From Aromatoleum toluclasticum ATCC 700605 (GTDB lineage Bacteria; Pseudomonadota; Gammaproteobacteria; Burkholderiales; Rhodocyclaceae): a stretch of DNA of 64,000 bases. The position numbers were made by a program, and so were the translations under genes. The notes under the pieces are model-generated. The model searched no databases and was not told where the DNA came from. It was given only the letters and a program-made list of their open reading frames with translations. The stretch is taken from contig NZ_KB899511.1 in NCBI RefSeq assembly GCF_000378245.1, forward strand, positions 1-64,000, read 5' to 3'. The stretch's first letter is position 1. Each line of letters starts with the position of its first letter. This document shows, in pieces, positions 25,971 through 36,215 of the stretch.

Positions 25971-25999
25971 ACATGGGGGCCCGACCATGAAATATCAAG
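25971..25999 (-). promoter_or_regulatory. RpoH (sigma-32) heat-shock promoter of lon
   Basis: On the minus strand CTTGATA (25999-25993), 15 bp, then CCCATGT (25977-25971). This matches the sigma-32 consensus CTTGAAA/CCCATNT with one mismatch. The start of transcription would be about 25963, 27 nt before the lon ATG. Confidence 0.75.
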
Positions 26000-26027
26000 C
26001 GGCGCCTAGAACCGAATTTTTCCGGGT

Positions 26028-27296
26028 TCAGTTGGAACCCGACACCTTTGGCTGATCCGCGTAGATCAGCAGTGGCTGGGCGCCCTCTTCGATCGTACCC
26101 TCGTCCACGACCACTTTTTCCACGGCCTTCAACGTGGGCAGGTCGTACATGATGTCGAGCAACGCCGCCTCGAGGATGGAACGCAGGCCACGCGCGCCGG
26201 TCTTGCGGCGGATGGCCTTGCGCGCGACTGCGTGCAGCGCGGCCGGACGGATCTCGAGTTCGACGCCTTCCATCGCGAACAGCTTCTGGTACTGCTTCAT
26301 CAGTGCGTTCTTGGGCTCGACGAGAATCTGGATCAGGGCCGCTTCGTCGAGTTCCTGCAAGGTGGCGACCACCGGCAGACGGCCGACGAATTCCGGGATC
26401 AGGCCGAACTTGACGAGATCCTCCGGTTCGACCTGACGGAAGGACTCGGTGAGGGCGCGGCCCTCGCGACTCTTGATCTCGGCGCCGAAACCGATGCCGA
26501 TCTTCTCGGTACGGTTGCGGATCACCTTCTCCAGGCCGTCGAACGCACCGCCGCAAATGAAGAGGATGTTCGTGGTATCGACCTGGATGAAATCCTGGTT
26601 GGGGTGCTTGCGGCCACCCTGCGGCGGAATCGACGCCACAGTGCCTTCGATCAGCTTCAGCAGTGCCTGCTGCACGCCCTCACCGGACACGTCGCGCGTG
26701 ATCGACGGGTTGTCGGACTTGCGCGAAATCTTGTCGATCTCGTCGATGTAGACGATCCCGTGCTGCGCCTTGTCGACATCGTAGTCGCACTTCTGCAGCA
26801 GCTTCTGGATGATGTTCTCGACGTCCTCGCCGACGTAACCGGCTTCGGTGAGGGTCGTCGCGTCGGCCATCACGAACGGGACGTTGAGCAGGCGCGCGAG
26901 CGTCTGCGCGAGCAGCGTCTTGCCGGAGCCGGTGGGCCCGATCAGCAGGATGTTGCTCTTCGACAGCTCGACGTCTTCCTTGCGCCCCGAAATGTGGCGC
27001 AGGCGCTTGTAATGGTTGTATACCGCGACCGCCAGGTTGCGCTTGGCCTGCTGCTGGCCGATCACGTACTGGTTGAGGATCTCGCAGATCTCGGCCGGCG
27101 TGGGCAGGCTGCTGCTGCCGCCTTCCGTCTCTGTCGACTGCGCGATCTCGTCACGGATGATGTCGTTGCACAGCTCGATGCATTCGTCGCAGATAAAGAC
27201 CGACGGCCCCGCAATGAGTTTACGAACCTCATGCTGGCTCTTTCCGCAAAACGAGCAGTACAGCAGCTTTTCGCCGCCCGCCTTTTTTTCCGTCAT
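26028..27296 (-). CDS. clpX: ClpX, ATPase subunit of ClpXP
   Basis: 422 residues from ATG 27296 (GAGGAAGACC upstream). The N-terminal zinc-binding domain has C14, C17, C36 and C39 (CSFCGKS...CDEC). The AAA+ module has Walker [11 protein letters not shown], the pore loop, sensor 2, and the IGF-type loop for ClpP contact (IGIGFGAE). It unfolds ssrA-tagged and other substrates for ClpP. It lies 17 bp after clpP, same strand. Confidence 0.97.
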   Translation of the reverse strand: MTEKKAGGEKLLYCSFCGKSQHEVRKLIAGPSVFICDECIELCNDIIRDEIAQSTETEGGSSSLPTPAEICEILNQYVIGQQQAKRNLAVAVYNHYKRLRHISGRKEDVELSKSNILLIGPTGSGKTLLAQTLARLLNVPFVMADATTLTEAGYVGEDVENIIQKLLQKCDYDVDKAQHGIVYIDEIDKISRKSDNPSITRDVSGEGVQQALLKLIEGTVASIPPQGGRKHPNQDFIQVDTTNILFICGGAFDGLEKVIRNRTEKIGIGFGAEIKSREGRALTESFRQVEPEDLVKFGLIPEFVGRLPVVATLQELDEAALIQILVEPKNALMKQYQKLFAMEGVELEIRPAALHAVARKAIRRKTGARGLRSILEAALLDIMYDLPTLKAVEKVVVDEGTIEEGAQPLLIYADQPKVSGSN

Positions 27297-27313
27297 GGTC
27301 TTCCTCTCGTATG

Positions 27314-27952
27314 TCAGGCTTCGGAGCGGGTCGTCAGGACCTTGTCGACGATGCCATATTCCACCGCATCCTTGGCCGACATGAAGTTGTCGCGATCCGT
27401 GTCCTTCTCGATCCGCTCGATGGCCTGCCCGGTGTGCTTCGCGAGCATTTCGTTGAGGCGTGCCCGGATGTTGAGGATCTCGCGGGCATGGATCTCGATG
27501 TCGGACGCCTGGCCCTGGAAACCGCCCAGCGGCTGGTGAATCATGACGCGCGAGTTGGGCAGACAGAAACGCTTGCCCTTCGCGCCGGCGGCCAGCAGGA
27601 AGGAACCCATGCTCGCGGCCTGCCCGATGCACAGCGTGCTGACGTCGGGCTTGATGAACTGCATCGTATCGTAGATCGCCATCCCCGCCGACACCGACCC
27701 CCCGGGGGAGTTGATGTAGAAGAAGATGTCCTTGTCCGGATTCTCGGACTCGAGGAAAAGCAACTGCGCCACGATCAGGTTGGCGGTGACGTCGTTCACC
27801 GGACCGACCAGAAACACCACGCGCTCCTTCAGGAGGCGCGAATAGATGTCGTAGGCGCGCTCGCCCCGACCGCTCTGTTCAACGACCATCGGGACCAGGC
27901 CAAGGCCTACCGGATCCCAGCTGCTGCCCGAATGTGGCGCCATGTTGCTCAT
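27314..27952 (-). CDS. clpP: ClpP protease proteolytic subunit
   Basis: 212 residues with the catalytic Ser114 (QAASMGS), His139 (MIHQPLGG) and the Asp in DTDRDNFM. A short N-terminal propeptide is likely. It forms the tetradecameric chamber that works with ClpX encoded next. It lies 19 bp after tig, so tig-clpP-clpX form one leftward operon. Confidence 0.97.
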   Translation of the reverse strand: MSNMAPHSGSSWDPVGLGLVPMVVEQSGRGERAYDIYSRLLKERVVFLVGPVNDVTANLIVAQLLFLESENPDKDIFFYINSPGGSVSAGMAIYDTMQFIKPDVSTLCIGQAASMGSFLLAAGAKGKRFCLPNSRVMIHQPLGGFQGQASDIEIHAREILNIRARLNEMLAKHTGQAIERIEKDTDRDNFMSAKDAVEYGIVDKVLTTRSEA

Positions 27953-27971
27953 TCCTTGGACCTTTGCGGCA

Positions 27972-29279
27972 TCAGGCCGCGTTGTTACCCATCAGTTCGT
28001 CGAACGACACCGCGTTTTCGGTGGACTGGGTCTGCGAGCTGACCCACTCGACCACGTTGTCCTCGATCACGACGGCCTCGGCTTGCGCGAGACGCTCCGG
28101 CTGCGCGTAATACCAGCGTACCAGCTCCGACGGATCTTCGTAGCTCTGGGCCATCTCCTCGACCAGTGCGCGAACCTGCTCCGGTTTGGCGTAGAGTTCC
28201 TTCGCCTTCACGAGTTCGGCCATGATCAGGCCAAGTTTGACACGGCGCACGGCCTGATCGGCGAACCAGGCGGCTTCGACCGGAATGTCCTTGGTCTTCA
28301 TGCCGCGCATCTCGAGGTCGCGCCGGGCGTTTTCGGCCAGCTGGCGGCTCTCGGCATCGATCAGCGCCTTCGGCACTTCGATCGGATTGGCCGACAGCAG
28401 CGCGTCCATGACCTGTTCCTTGATCTTGGCCTGGATGCGGCGCTTCACCTCGCGCTCGAGGTTGGCGCGGACTTCGTCGCGCAGCTTGGCGACGTCGCCG
28501 TCGGCAACACCCAACGCACGGGCGAGATCCGCATCGACCGCCGGCAGGACGGCTGCTTCGACGCGCTTCACGGTCACTTCGAACTGGACCGTCTGGCCGG
28601 CGAGGTTACTGGCGTGGTAATCCTCGGGGAAGGTCATGTCGAAAGTCTTGCTTTCGCCCGCGGCGAGGCCGGTCACGGCCGTCTCGAAATCCTTGAGCAT
28701 CGAGCCGGCGCCGATCACGAACGGGAAATCCTGCGCCTGGCCGCCGTCGAACAGTTCTCCGTCCTTGCGGCCGGCGAAATCGATCACGACACGGTCGCCG
28801 TCGGCAGCAGCGCGCTCGGCGGTCTCGAAGCGGGTGCGCTGCTTGCGCAGAACTTCGATGGTCTTGTCGACCTCTTCATCGCCGACCGCCAGCACCGGGC
28901 GCTCGACCTTGCTCTGCGACAGGTCGCCCAGCTCGATCTGCGGGTAGACTTCGAACACGGCGCTGAACGACAGCGTGCCTTCGGCCGCGGCTTCCTTCGG
29001 CTCGATGCGGGGATAACCGGCAACGCGCAGGTTCTGTTCGCGTACGGAGTCACCGAACGCCTTTTCGACCGCGGCACCGATCGCTTCGGAGCGCGCCTGC
29101 GATTCGTAGGTCTGGGCGACGATCTTGAGCGGCACCTTGCCAGGCCGGAAACCCGGCATCTTCACGGTACGCGCCATGCGCTTGAGGCGAGCGTCGACTT
29201 CCTTGTCGATCTCGGCCATGGACACGGACATGTCGATGCGGCGCTCCAGCGCGCCCAGCGTTTCCTGGTTGGTCTGCAT
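27972..29279 (-). CDS. tig: Trigger factor
   Basis: 435 residues with the three trigger-factor domains. The ribosome-binding signature GFRPGKVP (near residue 45) lies in the N-domain. The central FKBP-like peptidyl-prolyl isomerase region has [19 protein letters not shown]. The C-terminal arms are helical. It is the ribosome-associated chaperone for nascent chains and first gene of tig-clpP-clpX. Confidence 0.96.
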   Translation of the reverse strand: MQTNQETLGALERRIDMSVSMAEIDKEVDARLKRMARTVKMPGFRPGKVPLKIVAQTYESQARSEAIGAAVEKAFGDSVREQNLRVAGYPRIEPKEAAAEGTLSFSAVFEVYPQIELGDLSQSKVERPVLAVGDEEVDKTIEVLRKQRTRFETAERAAADGDRVVIDFAGRKDGELFDGGQAQDFPFVIGAGSMLKDFETAVTGLAAGESKTFDMTFPEDYHASNLAGQTVQFEVTVKRVEAAVLPAVDADLARALGVADGDVAKLRDEVRANLEREVKRRIQAKIKEQVMDALLSANPIEVPKALIDAESRQLAENARRDLEMRGMKTKDIPVEAAWFADQAVRRVKLGLIMAELVKAKELYAKPEQVRALVEEMAQSYEDPSELVRWYYAQPERLAQAEAVVIEDNVVEWVSSQTQSTENAVSFDELMGNNAA

Positions 29280-29390
29280 TACGTAACGATTCCTGACAAG
29301 TCAAAGTTTGCTCACGAGGCACCCGCCGGGTTTCGGGGGCACCCACCCGACTACGACGGGCGAACGGAGCGCGTAAAAAGTAGGTTTTCG

Positions 29391-29399
29391 ATTCTAGCA
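29391..29399 (-). promoter_or_regulatory. Extended -10 promoter of tig
   Basis: On the minus strand TGCTAGAAT is an extended -10 (TG-N-TAGAAT), about 110 bp upstream of the tig start; no clear -35 is present. Confidence 0.45.
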
Positions 29400-29550
29400 C
29401 AGCAGGAGCCCCTTCCTTCCAGAGTCCTTCCGGCGGCAGAATGAAGCCTGAGGACTTGCGCATGGAATGAGAAAAACCGCGGAACTTGGGCCGGTGCGCA
29501 CCCTCTGACGGGTGTCGGTCAACGGCTCGCCCCAGACAGGAGGAATCCAG

Positions 29551-31473
29551 ATGACGATCTTCAATGCCTATCAGGCCCGCTTCGAGGCTGCTCGCGAAGA
29601 GGAGATGTCCATTCAGGAGTACCTGGAGCTGTGCCGGTCGGACCCTTCGGCCTACGCAACGGCTGCGGAGCGTATGCTGATGGCGATCGGCGAGCCCGAA
29701 CTGGTCGATACCCGCGTCGACCCCCGCCGGTCGCGGATCTTCTCGAACAAGGTGCTCAAGATCTATCCGGCCTTCCGTGATTTCTACGGCATGGAAGAGG
29801 TCATCGAGCACATCGTTTCGTACTTCCGCCATGCGGCGCAGGGCCTCGAGGAGAAGAAACAGATCCTGTACCTCCTCGGACCGGTCGGCGGCGGCAAGTC
29901 CTCTCTCGCCGAGAAGCTGAAATCGCTGATCGAGAAGGTACCCTTCTACGCGATCAAGGGCTCGCCAGTGCACGAGTCGCCGCTTGGCCTGTTCGACCTG
30001 AACGAGGACGGTCGCCTGCTCGAGGACGACTTCGGCATCCCGCGCCGCTACCTCAACACGATCATGAGCCCGTGGGCCGTCAAGCGTCTGCATGAATTCA
30101 ACGGCGACATCACGCGCTTCCGCGTCGTCAAGCTGCGACCATCGGTACTGAAGCAGACCGCCGTCGCCAAGACCGAGCCGGGCGACGAGAACAACCAGGA
30201 CATCTCGTCGCTGGTGGGCAAGATCGACATCCGCAAGCTCGAGCAGTATTCGCAGGACGATCCCGACGCTTACAGCTATTCGGGCGGCCTGTGCCTCGCG
30301 AACCGCGGCCTGCTGGAATTCGTCGAGATGTTCAAGGCGCCGATCAAGGTGCTGCACCCCCTGCTGACGGCGACACAGGAAGGCAACTACAAGGGCACCG
30401 AAGGCTTCGGCGCGATCCCGTTCGACGGCATCGTGATGGCGCACTCGAACGAATCGGAGTGGGTCGCGTTCAAGAACAACCGCAACAACGAGGCCTTCCT
30501 CGACCGGATCTACACGGTGAAGGTGCCGTACTGCCTGCGCGTGTCCGACGAGGTGCACATCTACGAGAAGCTGCTGTTCGAGAGTTCGCTGGCAGCGGCG
30601 CCGTGCGCGCCGGACACGCTGCGCATGATGGCGCAGTTCGCCGTGCTCTCGCGCCTGAAGGAGCCGGAGAACTCGAGTATCTACTCGAAGATGCGCATCT
30701 ATGACGGCGAGAACCTCAAGGACACCGACCCGAAGGCGAAGAGCTTCCAGGAGTATCGCGACTACGCAGGCGTCGACGAGGGCATGACCGGCCTGTCGAC
30801 GCGCTTCGCGTTCAAGGCACTGTCCAAGGTGTTCAACTTCGACCACCGCGAGGTGGCGGCGAACCCGGTGCACCTGATGTATGTGCTCGAGCAGCAGATC
30901 GAGCAGGAACAGTACGCCCAGGAGGTCGAGGCGCGCTACATGGGTTACATCAAGGAGTTCCTGGCGCCCCGCTACGCCGAATTCATCGGCAAGGAGATCC
31001 AGACGGCCTACCTGGAAAGCTACTCGGAGTACGGCCAGAACATCTTCGACCGCTACGTGACCTACGCCGACTTCTGGATCCAGGACCAGGAGTTCCGCGA
31101 TCCGAACACGGGCGAGATCCTCGACCGCTCGGCCCTGAACGACGAACTGGAGAAGATCGAGAAACCCGCCGGCATCAGCAACCCGAAGGACTTCCGCAAC
31201 GAGGTGGTGAACTTCGTGCTGCGCGCAAGGGCGAAGCACGACGGCAAGAACCCGAGCTGGACGAGCTACGAGAAACTGCGCGGCGTGATCGAGAAGAAGA
31301 TGTTCTCGAACACCGAGGAGCTGCTGCCGGTGATCAGCTTCAATGCGAAGGCGAGCGCCGACGACCAGAAGAAGCACCAGGACTTCGTCGATCGCATGAT
31401 CGAGAAGGGTTACACCGAGAAGCAGGTGCGACTGCTGTGCGAATGGTATCTGCGGGTCCGCAAGTCGTCGTGA
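29551..31473 (+). CDS. prkA: PrkA-family serine protein kinase
   Basis: 640 residues from ATG 29551 with AGGAGG upstream. The AAA-type N-terminal domain has Walker A GPVGGGKSS (110-118), and the C-terminal part is the PrkA kinase-like domain. It corresponds to E. coli YeaG, involved in nitrogen-starvation and stress responses. It starts the conserved triad with the YeaH-like and SpoVR-like genes, separated by 60 bp and then overlapping by 4 bp. Confidence 0.95.
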   Translation: MTIFNAYQARFEAAREEEMSIQEYLELCRSDPSAYATAAERMLMAIGEPELVDTRVDPRRSRIFSNKVLKIYPAFRDFYGMEEVIEHIVSYFRHAAQGLEEKKQILYLLGPVGGGKSSLAEKLKSLIEKVPFYAIKGSPVHESPLGLFDLNEDGRLLEDDFGIPRRYLNTIMSPWAVKRLHEFNGDITRFRVVKLRPSVLKQTAVAKTEPGDENNQDISSLVGKIDIRKLEQYSQDDPDAYSYSGGLCLANRGLLEFVEMFKAPIKVLHPLLTATQEGNYKGTEGFGAIPFDGIVMAHSNESEWVAFKNNRNNEAFLDRIYTVKVPYCLRVSDEVHIYEKLLFESSLAAAPCAPDTLRMMAQFAVLSRLKEPENSSIYSKMRIYDGENLKDTDPKAKSFQEYRDYAGVDEGMTGLSTRFAFKALSKVFNFDHREVAANPVHLMYVLEQQIEQEQYAQEVEARYMGYIKEFLAPRYAEFIGKEIQTAYLESYSEYGQNIFDRYVTYADFWIQDQEFRDPNTGEILDRSALNDELEKIEKPAGISNPKDFRNEVVNFVLRARAKHDGKNPSWTSYEKLRGVIEKKMFSNTEELLPVISFNAKASADDQKKHQDFVDRMIEKGYTEKQVRLLCEWYLRVRKSS

Positions 31474-31533
31474 CCGACGCGCCGTCCGGACAAGGCGTCC
31501 GGACGGTGTTCCGCATCCCTGCCGGAGACTCAC

Positions 31534-32802
31534 ATGACCCGCATCATCGATCGGCGCTTCGACAGCAAGAAGAAGAGTGCGGTCAATCGCCAGCGCTTCA
31601 TGCGCCGCTTCAAGCAGCAGATACGTCGCGCAGTGAACGACGCGATCCAGGATCGTTCCATTCGCGATCTGGACAACGGCGAGCAGATCACGATCCCCTC
31701 CAAGGATCTGAGCGAGCCGCAGTTCCAGCATGGCAAGGGCGGCATTTGGGAACAGGTTTTTTCGGGCAACGACCAGTTCGCCAGCGGCGACCTGATCAAC
31801 CGCCCCCCTTCCGGCGGGGGCGGAGGACGAGGCCAGGGCAAGGCGAGCAACGAGGGTGAGGGCGAAGACGATTTCGTGTTCCACCTGTCGCGCGAGGAAT
31901 TTCTCGACATTTTCTTCGACGACCTTGCCCTGCCCAACCTGGTCCGCACCCAGCTCGCGCGCATCTCGGACTACAAGACCCAGCGCGCCGGCTTCACGTC
32001 GGACGGCTCGCCGATGAACATCAACATCGTGCGCTCGATGCGCGGGGCCCTGGGGCGCCGGCTGGCGCTCGGCTCGCCGTTTTCCGCGCGGCTGCGCGAA
32101 CTGCAGAAGGAACTGGACAGGGTCATCGAGGAGTCGGGCGAGGACTGCGAAGAAGCGCTGAACCTCAAGGACGAGATCGGGCGCCTGCGCGCGAAGATCG
32201 AGGCGATCCCCTTCATCGACAGCTTCGACCTGCGCTACAACAACCGCATCCGCGTGCCGAAGCCGACGACGCAGGCGGTGATGTTCTGCGTGATGGACGT
32301 CTCCGGCTCGATGGACGAGGAGAAGAAGGCCACAGCGAAGCGCTTCTTCATGCTCCTGTATCTCTTCCTCACACGCACCTACGAACAGATCGAAGTCGTC
32401 TTCATCCGTCACCACACGGTGGCGAAGGAAGTGGACGAGGAGGAGTTCTTCCATTCGCGCGAGTCCGGCGGGACGGTGGTTTCGAGCGCGCTGAAGCTGA
32501 TGCACGAGGTGATCGCCGAACGCTACGCGCACGGCACCTGGAACATCTACGGCGCGCAGGCCTCGGACGGCGACAACTGGGACAACGATTCGCCGATCTG
32601 TCGCGAGCTGCTGGGTTCGCAGATCCTGCCGTGGTGCCAGTACTTCGCGTACATCGAGATCACACCGGGCGAACCGCAGAACCTGTGGCGGGAGTATGAG
32701 AAGCTGTCGGGCGAGCACAAGAACTTCGCCCTGCAGCGCATCGAGGAACCGGCAGACATCTATCCGGTGTTTCGCGAACTCTTCAAGAAGAATTTCGTAT
32801 GA
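31534..32802 (+). CDS. YeaH/YhbH family protein (DUF444)
   Basis: 422 residues. The C-terminal half is a von Willebrand A-like domain with MIDAS motif DVSGSMDEE (255-263). The N-terminal third is basic, with a Gly-rich linker near residue 92 (PPSGGGGGRGQG). It lies between prkA and spoVR, as in E. coli (yeaG-yeaH-ycgB) and many others. The biochemical role is unknown; the proteins are thought to act together in stationary-phase or nutrient stress. Confidence 0.92.
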   Translation: MTRIIDRRFDSKKKSAVNRQRFMRRFKQQIRRAVNDAIQDRSIRDLDNGEQITIPSKDLSEPQFQHGKGGIWEQVFSGNDQFASGDLINRPPSGGGGGRGQGKASNEGEGEDDFVFHLSREEFLDIFFDDLALPNLVRTQLARISDYKTQRAGFTSDGSPMNINIVRSMRGALGRRLALGSPFSARLRELQKELDRVIEESGEDCEEALNLKDEIGRLRAKIEAIPFIDSFDLRYNNRIRVPKPTTQAVMFCVMDVSGSMDEEKKATAKRFFMLLYLFLTRTYEQIEVVFIRHHTVAKEVDEEEFFHSRESGGTVVSSALKLMHEVIAERYAHGTWNIYGAQASDGDNWDNDSPICRELLGSQILPWCQYFAYIEITPGEPQNLWREYEKLSGEHKNFALQRIEEPADIYPVFRELFKKNFV

Positions 32803-34337
32803 AGCGCGCCACCTCAAAGAAGGTCAAGCAACTGCCGGCGACGTCCGAGTGGACGTTCGAGGCCATCGACGCCTACCACGCCGAAATCGCGCGCGTGGCA
32901 GCGAATTTCGACCTGGACACCTATCCGTCGCAGATCGAGCTGATCACCTCGGAACAGATGATGGATGCGTACGCGTCGGTCGGCATGCCGGTGAATTACC
33001 ACCACTGGTCCTTCGGCAAGCACTTCCTCTCGACGGAGAAGAGTTACCGACGCGGCCAGATGGGCCTGGCCTACGAGATCGTCATCAACTCGAACCCCTG
33101 CATCGCGTACCTGATGGAGGAGAACACGCTGACGATGCAGGCGCTGGTGATCGCGCATGCCGCATACGGGCACAACAGCTTCTTCAAGGGCAACTACCTC
33201 TTCCGCACCTGGACCAATGCCGACGCGATTGTCGATTACCTGATCTTCGCGCGGAACTACATCGCTCAATGCGAAGAGCGGCACGGCGAGGAAGAGGTGG
33301 AGCTGCTGCTCGACTCCTGCCATGCACTGATGAACCTGGGTGTGGACCGCTACAAGCGTCCGCCCAAGCTGTCGCTTGCGAAGGAGAAGCTGCGCCAGGC
33401 CGAGCGCACGGAGTACCTGCAGAGCCAGGTCAATGAGCTGTGGCGGACGCTGCCGATCCACGATGCCAAGCGGGGTAAGGTCGCGGCCCCGCGCTTTCCG
33501 CCCGAGCCCGAGGAAAACCTGCTGTACTTCGTCGAAAAGCATGCACCGCTGCTGGAACCCTGGCAGCGCGAAGTCGTGCGCATCGTGCGCAAGATCGCGC
33601 AGTACTTCTTCCCGCAGCGCCAGACGCAGGTCATGAACGAGGGCTGGGCGTGCTTCTGGCACTACACGCTGATCAACAAGCTGTACGACGAAGGCCTGCT
33701 CGCGGACAGCTTCATGCTGGAGTTCCTGCAGTCGCACACCAACGTCGTGCACCAGCCGTCCTACAACGAGCGCTGGTACAACGGCATCAACCCGTATGCG
33801 CTGGGCTTCGCGATGTGGCAGGACATCAAGCGCATCTGCGAGGATCCGACCGAGGAAGACCGGGCGTGGTTTCCCGACATCGCCGGCAGCAACTGGCGCG
33901 ACACCTTCGACTTCGCGATGAAGAATTTCAAGGACGAGAGCTTCATTGCGCAATACCTGTCGCCGAAGATCATGCGCGACTTCCGCATGTTCGCGATCCT
34001 CGACGACGAACACGAAGCGAAGCTGAGGGTCTCGGCGATCCACGACGAGATGGGGTACCGGCGTGTGCGCGAAATCTTGTCCGACCAGTACAACCTCGGC
34101 AGCCGCGAACCGAACATCCAGGTCTGGAACGTGGATCTGCGCGGCGACCGCTCGCTGACGCTGCGTCACCAGCAGTACCGCAAGCGACCGCTGGGCGGCA
34201 GCATCGACGAGGTGATGAAGCACATGGCGCGGCTGTGGGGCTTCACGGTGCGGCTCGAAACCCAGCACGAGGACGGGACGGTCGAACTGGTACAGGAGAC
34301 GCGCCTCGAAAAGCGCCGCGGCCAGGCCGAGAACTAG
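32799..34337 (+). CDS. SpoVR family protein (YcgB-like)
   Basis: 512 residues; ATGA overlap with the yeaH-like stop. Typical SpoVR features are W-T-F-E-A-I-x2-Y near the N-terminus, HHWSFGKHF, and the His-rich core EGWACFWHYTLINKLYDEGL followed by the VHQPSYN and INPYALGF motifs. The family is linked to spore cortex formation in Bacillus and to stress responses in proteobacteria. Third member of the PrkA triad. Confidence 0.93.
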   Translation: MKRATSKKVKQLPATSEWTFEAIDAYHAEIARVAANFDLDTYPSQIELITSEQMMDAYASVGMPVNYHHWSFGKHFLSTEKSYRRGQMGLAYEIVINSNPCIAYLMEENTLTMQALVIAHAAYGHNSFFKGNYLFRTWTNADAIVDYLIFARNYIAQCEERHGEEEVELLLDSCHALMNLGVDRYKRPPKLSLAKEKLRQAERTEYLQSQVNELWRTLPIHDAKRGKVAAPRFPPEPEENLLYFVEKHAPLLEPWQREVVRIVRKIAQYFFPQRQTQVMNEGWACFWHYTLINKLYDEGLLADSFMLEFLQSHTNVVHQPSYNERWYNGINPYALGFAMWQDIKRICEDPTEEDRAWFPDIAGSNWRDTFDFAMKNFKDESFIAQYLSPKIMRDFRMFAILDDEHEAKLRVSAIHDEMGYRRVREILSDQYNLGSREPNIQVWNVDLRGDRSLTLRHQQYRKRPLGGSIDEVMKHMARLWGFTVRLETQHEDGTVELVQETRLEKRRGQAEN

Positions 34338-34558
34338 GCGCCCCGCGCGAATGGCCTTCGCAGGCACGACGCCACGAAACGCCTGCCCGTCGGATCGACG
34401 CACCGGCGTTCGTCTTTCGGGGCGCCGGCAGACTCGATCCGCATCGGCATGCAGGCGCCTCGCATGACGCAAGTCTGCCCGGTACCGCAGATCGCATATT
34501 GCCGTCATAAATCCGACTGGGGCTAGAATCGGGTATTTCCCTTCCCGTCGGAGGCTCC

Positions 34559-36064
34559 ATGTTCCTGCCGCCCAAACCGATCTACCCGGTAGACGGCATC
34601 CGTACCATCGAAGCGCTGGTCGCACCGCACGCGCAACCTAGCCTGATGGAGCGTGCCGGCCGCGTCGCCGCAGAGGAAGCCGTACGTCTGACGCAGGACC
34701 GCGCGGGGCATGTACTGATCGCCTGCGGCCCCGGGAACAACGGCGGGGACGGCTTCGTGATGGCGCGCCGCCTGCTGCAGGCGGGACGCCACGTTACCGT
34801 CGCCTTTGCCGACGACGCGGCGAAACTGCCGCGCGAGGCCGCGGCCGCCTTTGCGGCATGGCGCGCAGCCGGTGGCGAAACCGTCTCAGATTTCCCTGCA
34901 GCGCCCGCAAACGGCTGGGCTCTGGTGGTCGACGCCTTGTTCGGCATCGGATTGCGCAGCCCCGTAAGCGGGCGGCATGCGCAGTGGATCGAGACGCTCA
35001 ACGCACAGCATGCACCGCGGCTGGCAATCGACATCCCGAGCGGACTCGACGCCGACACCGGACGAGTGCTGGGCACGGTCTTCCACGCGACCACGACGCT
35101 GACCTTCCTGGCACTCAAGCCCGGACTCCTCACTCACGACGGGCCCGATATCGCCGGCGTCGTCAACGTGCACCGGCTCGACATCGATCCGCCGGATTAC
35201 CTGCCGCCCAAGGGCCTGCAGATTCAGCCCGGGATCCTCAAGCCTCTCCTCAAGCAACGCCTGCAGAACACCCACAAGGGCTGCTACGGCGACGTCGGAA
35301 TCATCGGCGGAGCAAGAGGCATGACCGGGGCGGCCCTCCTCGCGGGGCGTGCGGCGCTGAAACTGGGCTGCGGCCGGGTACTCACCGGCCTGGTCGATGA
35401 CGCGGCGCCGGCGGTCGACTTCACACAGCCCGAACTGATGCTGCAGCGTCCGGACGACGTGATCGAACATGCGACCGTTCTCGCGCTGGGCCCCGGGCTG
35501 GGCCATGGCGAGGCCGCCGCTGCGCTGCTCGAACGGGCGATCCGGCGGCCACGTCCCATCGTGCTCGACGCCGACGCCCTGAACATCGTCGCCGCCTCGG
35601 AAAGCCTGCGCGCTCTCGTCGCCGCACGCGAGGCGCCCACCGTAATGACGCCACACCCCGGCGAAGCAGGACGCCTGTTGCGCTCGGACACGGCCGGCGT
35701 CCAGAGCGATCGTGTCGCGAGCGCCCTCGAACTCGCACGGGCCTTCAACGCGGCGGTGGTCCTGAAGGGCAGCGGGAGCGTGATCGCGACGCCGGACGGC
35801 CGCTGGCTGATCAACAGCACCGGCCACCCCGGCATGGCAAGCGCGGGCATGGGCGACGTGCTGACCGGACTGATCGCGAGCCTGATCGCACAAGGGTGGT
35901 CGGCCGAATCCGGCCTCATCGCGGCGGTACATCTGCACGGCGCGGCAGCCGACCGGCTCGCGCGCGAAGGCATCGGCCCGGTAGGCCTGACGGCGAGCGA
36001 GGTCGCGGAGGCTTCGCGCGGCATCTTCAATGCGTGGACGATCCAGGCGACCAAGGGGCACTGA
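34559..36064 (+). CDS. nnr: Bifunctional NAD(P)H-hydrate epimerase/ADP-dependent dehydratase
   Basis: 501 residues. The N-terminal YjeF epimerase domain has PGNNGGDGFVMAR (~57-69). The C-terminal kinase-fold dehydratase domain ends with the nucleotide motif NSTGHPGMASAGMGDVLTG. Together they repair hydrated NADH and NADPH. Start ATG 34559 is preceded by GGAGGCTCC; a TAGAAT -10 hexamer lies at 34524-34529. Confidence 0.95.
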   Translation: MFLPPKPIYPVDGIRTIEALVAPHAQPSLMERAGRVAAEEAVRLTQDRAGHVLIACGPGNNGGDGFVMARRLLQAGRHVTVAFADDAAKLPREAAAAFAAWRAAGGETVSDFPAAPANGWALVVDALFGIGLRSPVSGRHAQWIETLNAQHAPRLAIDIPSGLDADTGRVLGTVFHATTTLTFLALKPGLLTHDGPDIAGVVNVHRLDIDPPDYLPPKGLQIQPGILKPLLKQRLQNTHKGCYGDVGIIGGARGMTGAALLAGRAALKLGCGRVLTGLVDDAAPAVDFTQPELMLQRPDDVIEHATVLALGPGLGHGEAAAALLERAIRRPRPIVLDADALNIVAASESLRALVAAREAPTVMTPHPGEAGRLLRSDTAGVQSDRVASALELARAFNAAVVLKGSGSVIATPDGRWLINSTGHPGMASAGMGDVLTGLIASLIAQGWSAESGLIAAVHLHGAAADRLAREGIGPVGLTASEVAEASRGIFNAWTIQATKGH

Positions 36065-36215
36065 ATGCCGTAACCGGCGCGAGCGGTGACTTTCCCGACA
36101 AGCGCCGGTTCTCCGCCCGTCATCGCCAGGCGCGAGGCCGAGGTACCGGCCGAAGCGCTGTGCCAGATCTTCCGCACCGCGAGCAAGCGCTACGACGCCC
36201 CGTTCGTGCGGCTAT

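Noticed and set aside
26024-26040. GGGTTC-AGTTG-GAACCC hairpin at the clpX stop as a terminator
   Set aside because: Stem is only 6 bp, overlaps the stop codon, and is followed by A rather than U residues in the clpX direction.
29050-32817. 1255-codon frame opposite prkA and yeaH-like genes
   Set aside because: Antisense to two highly conserved genes, no ribosome site or recognisable domain.
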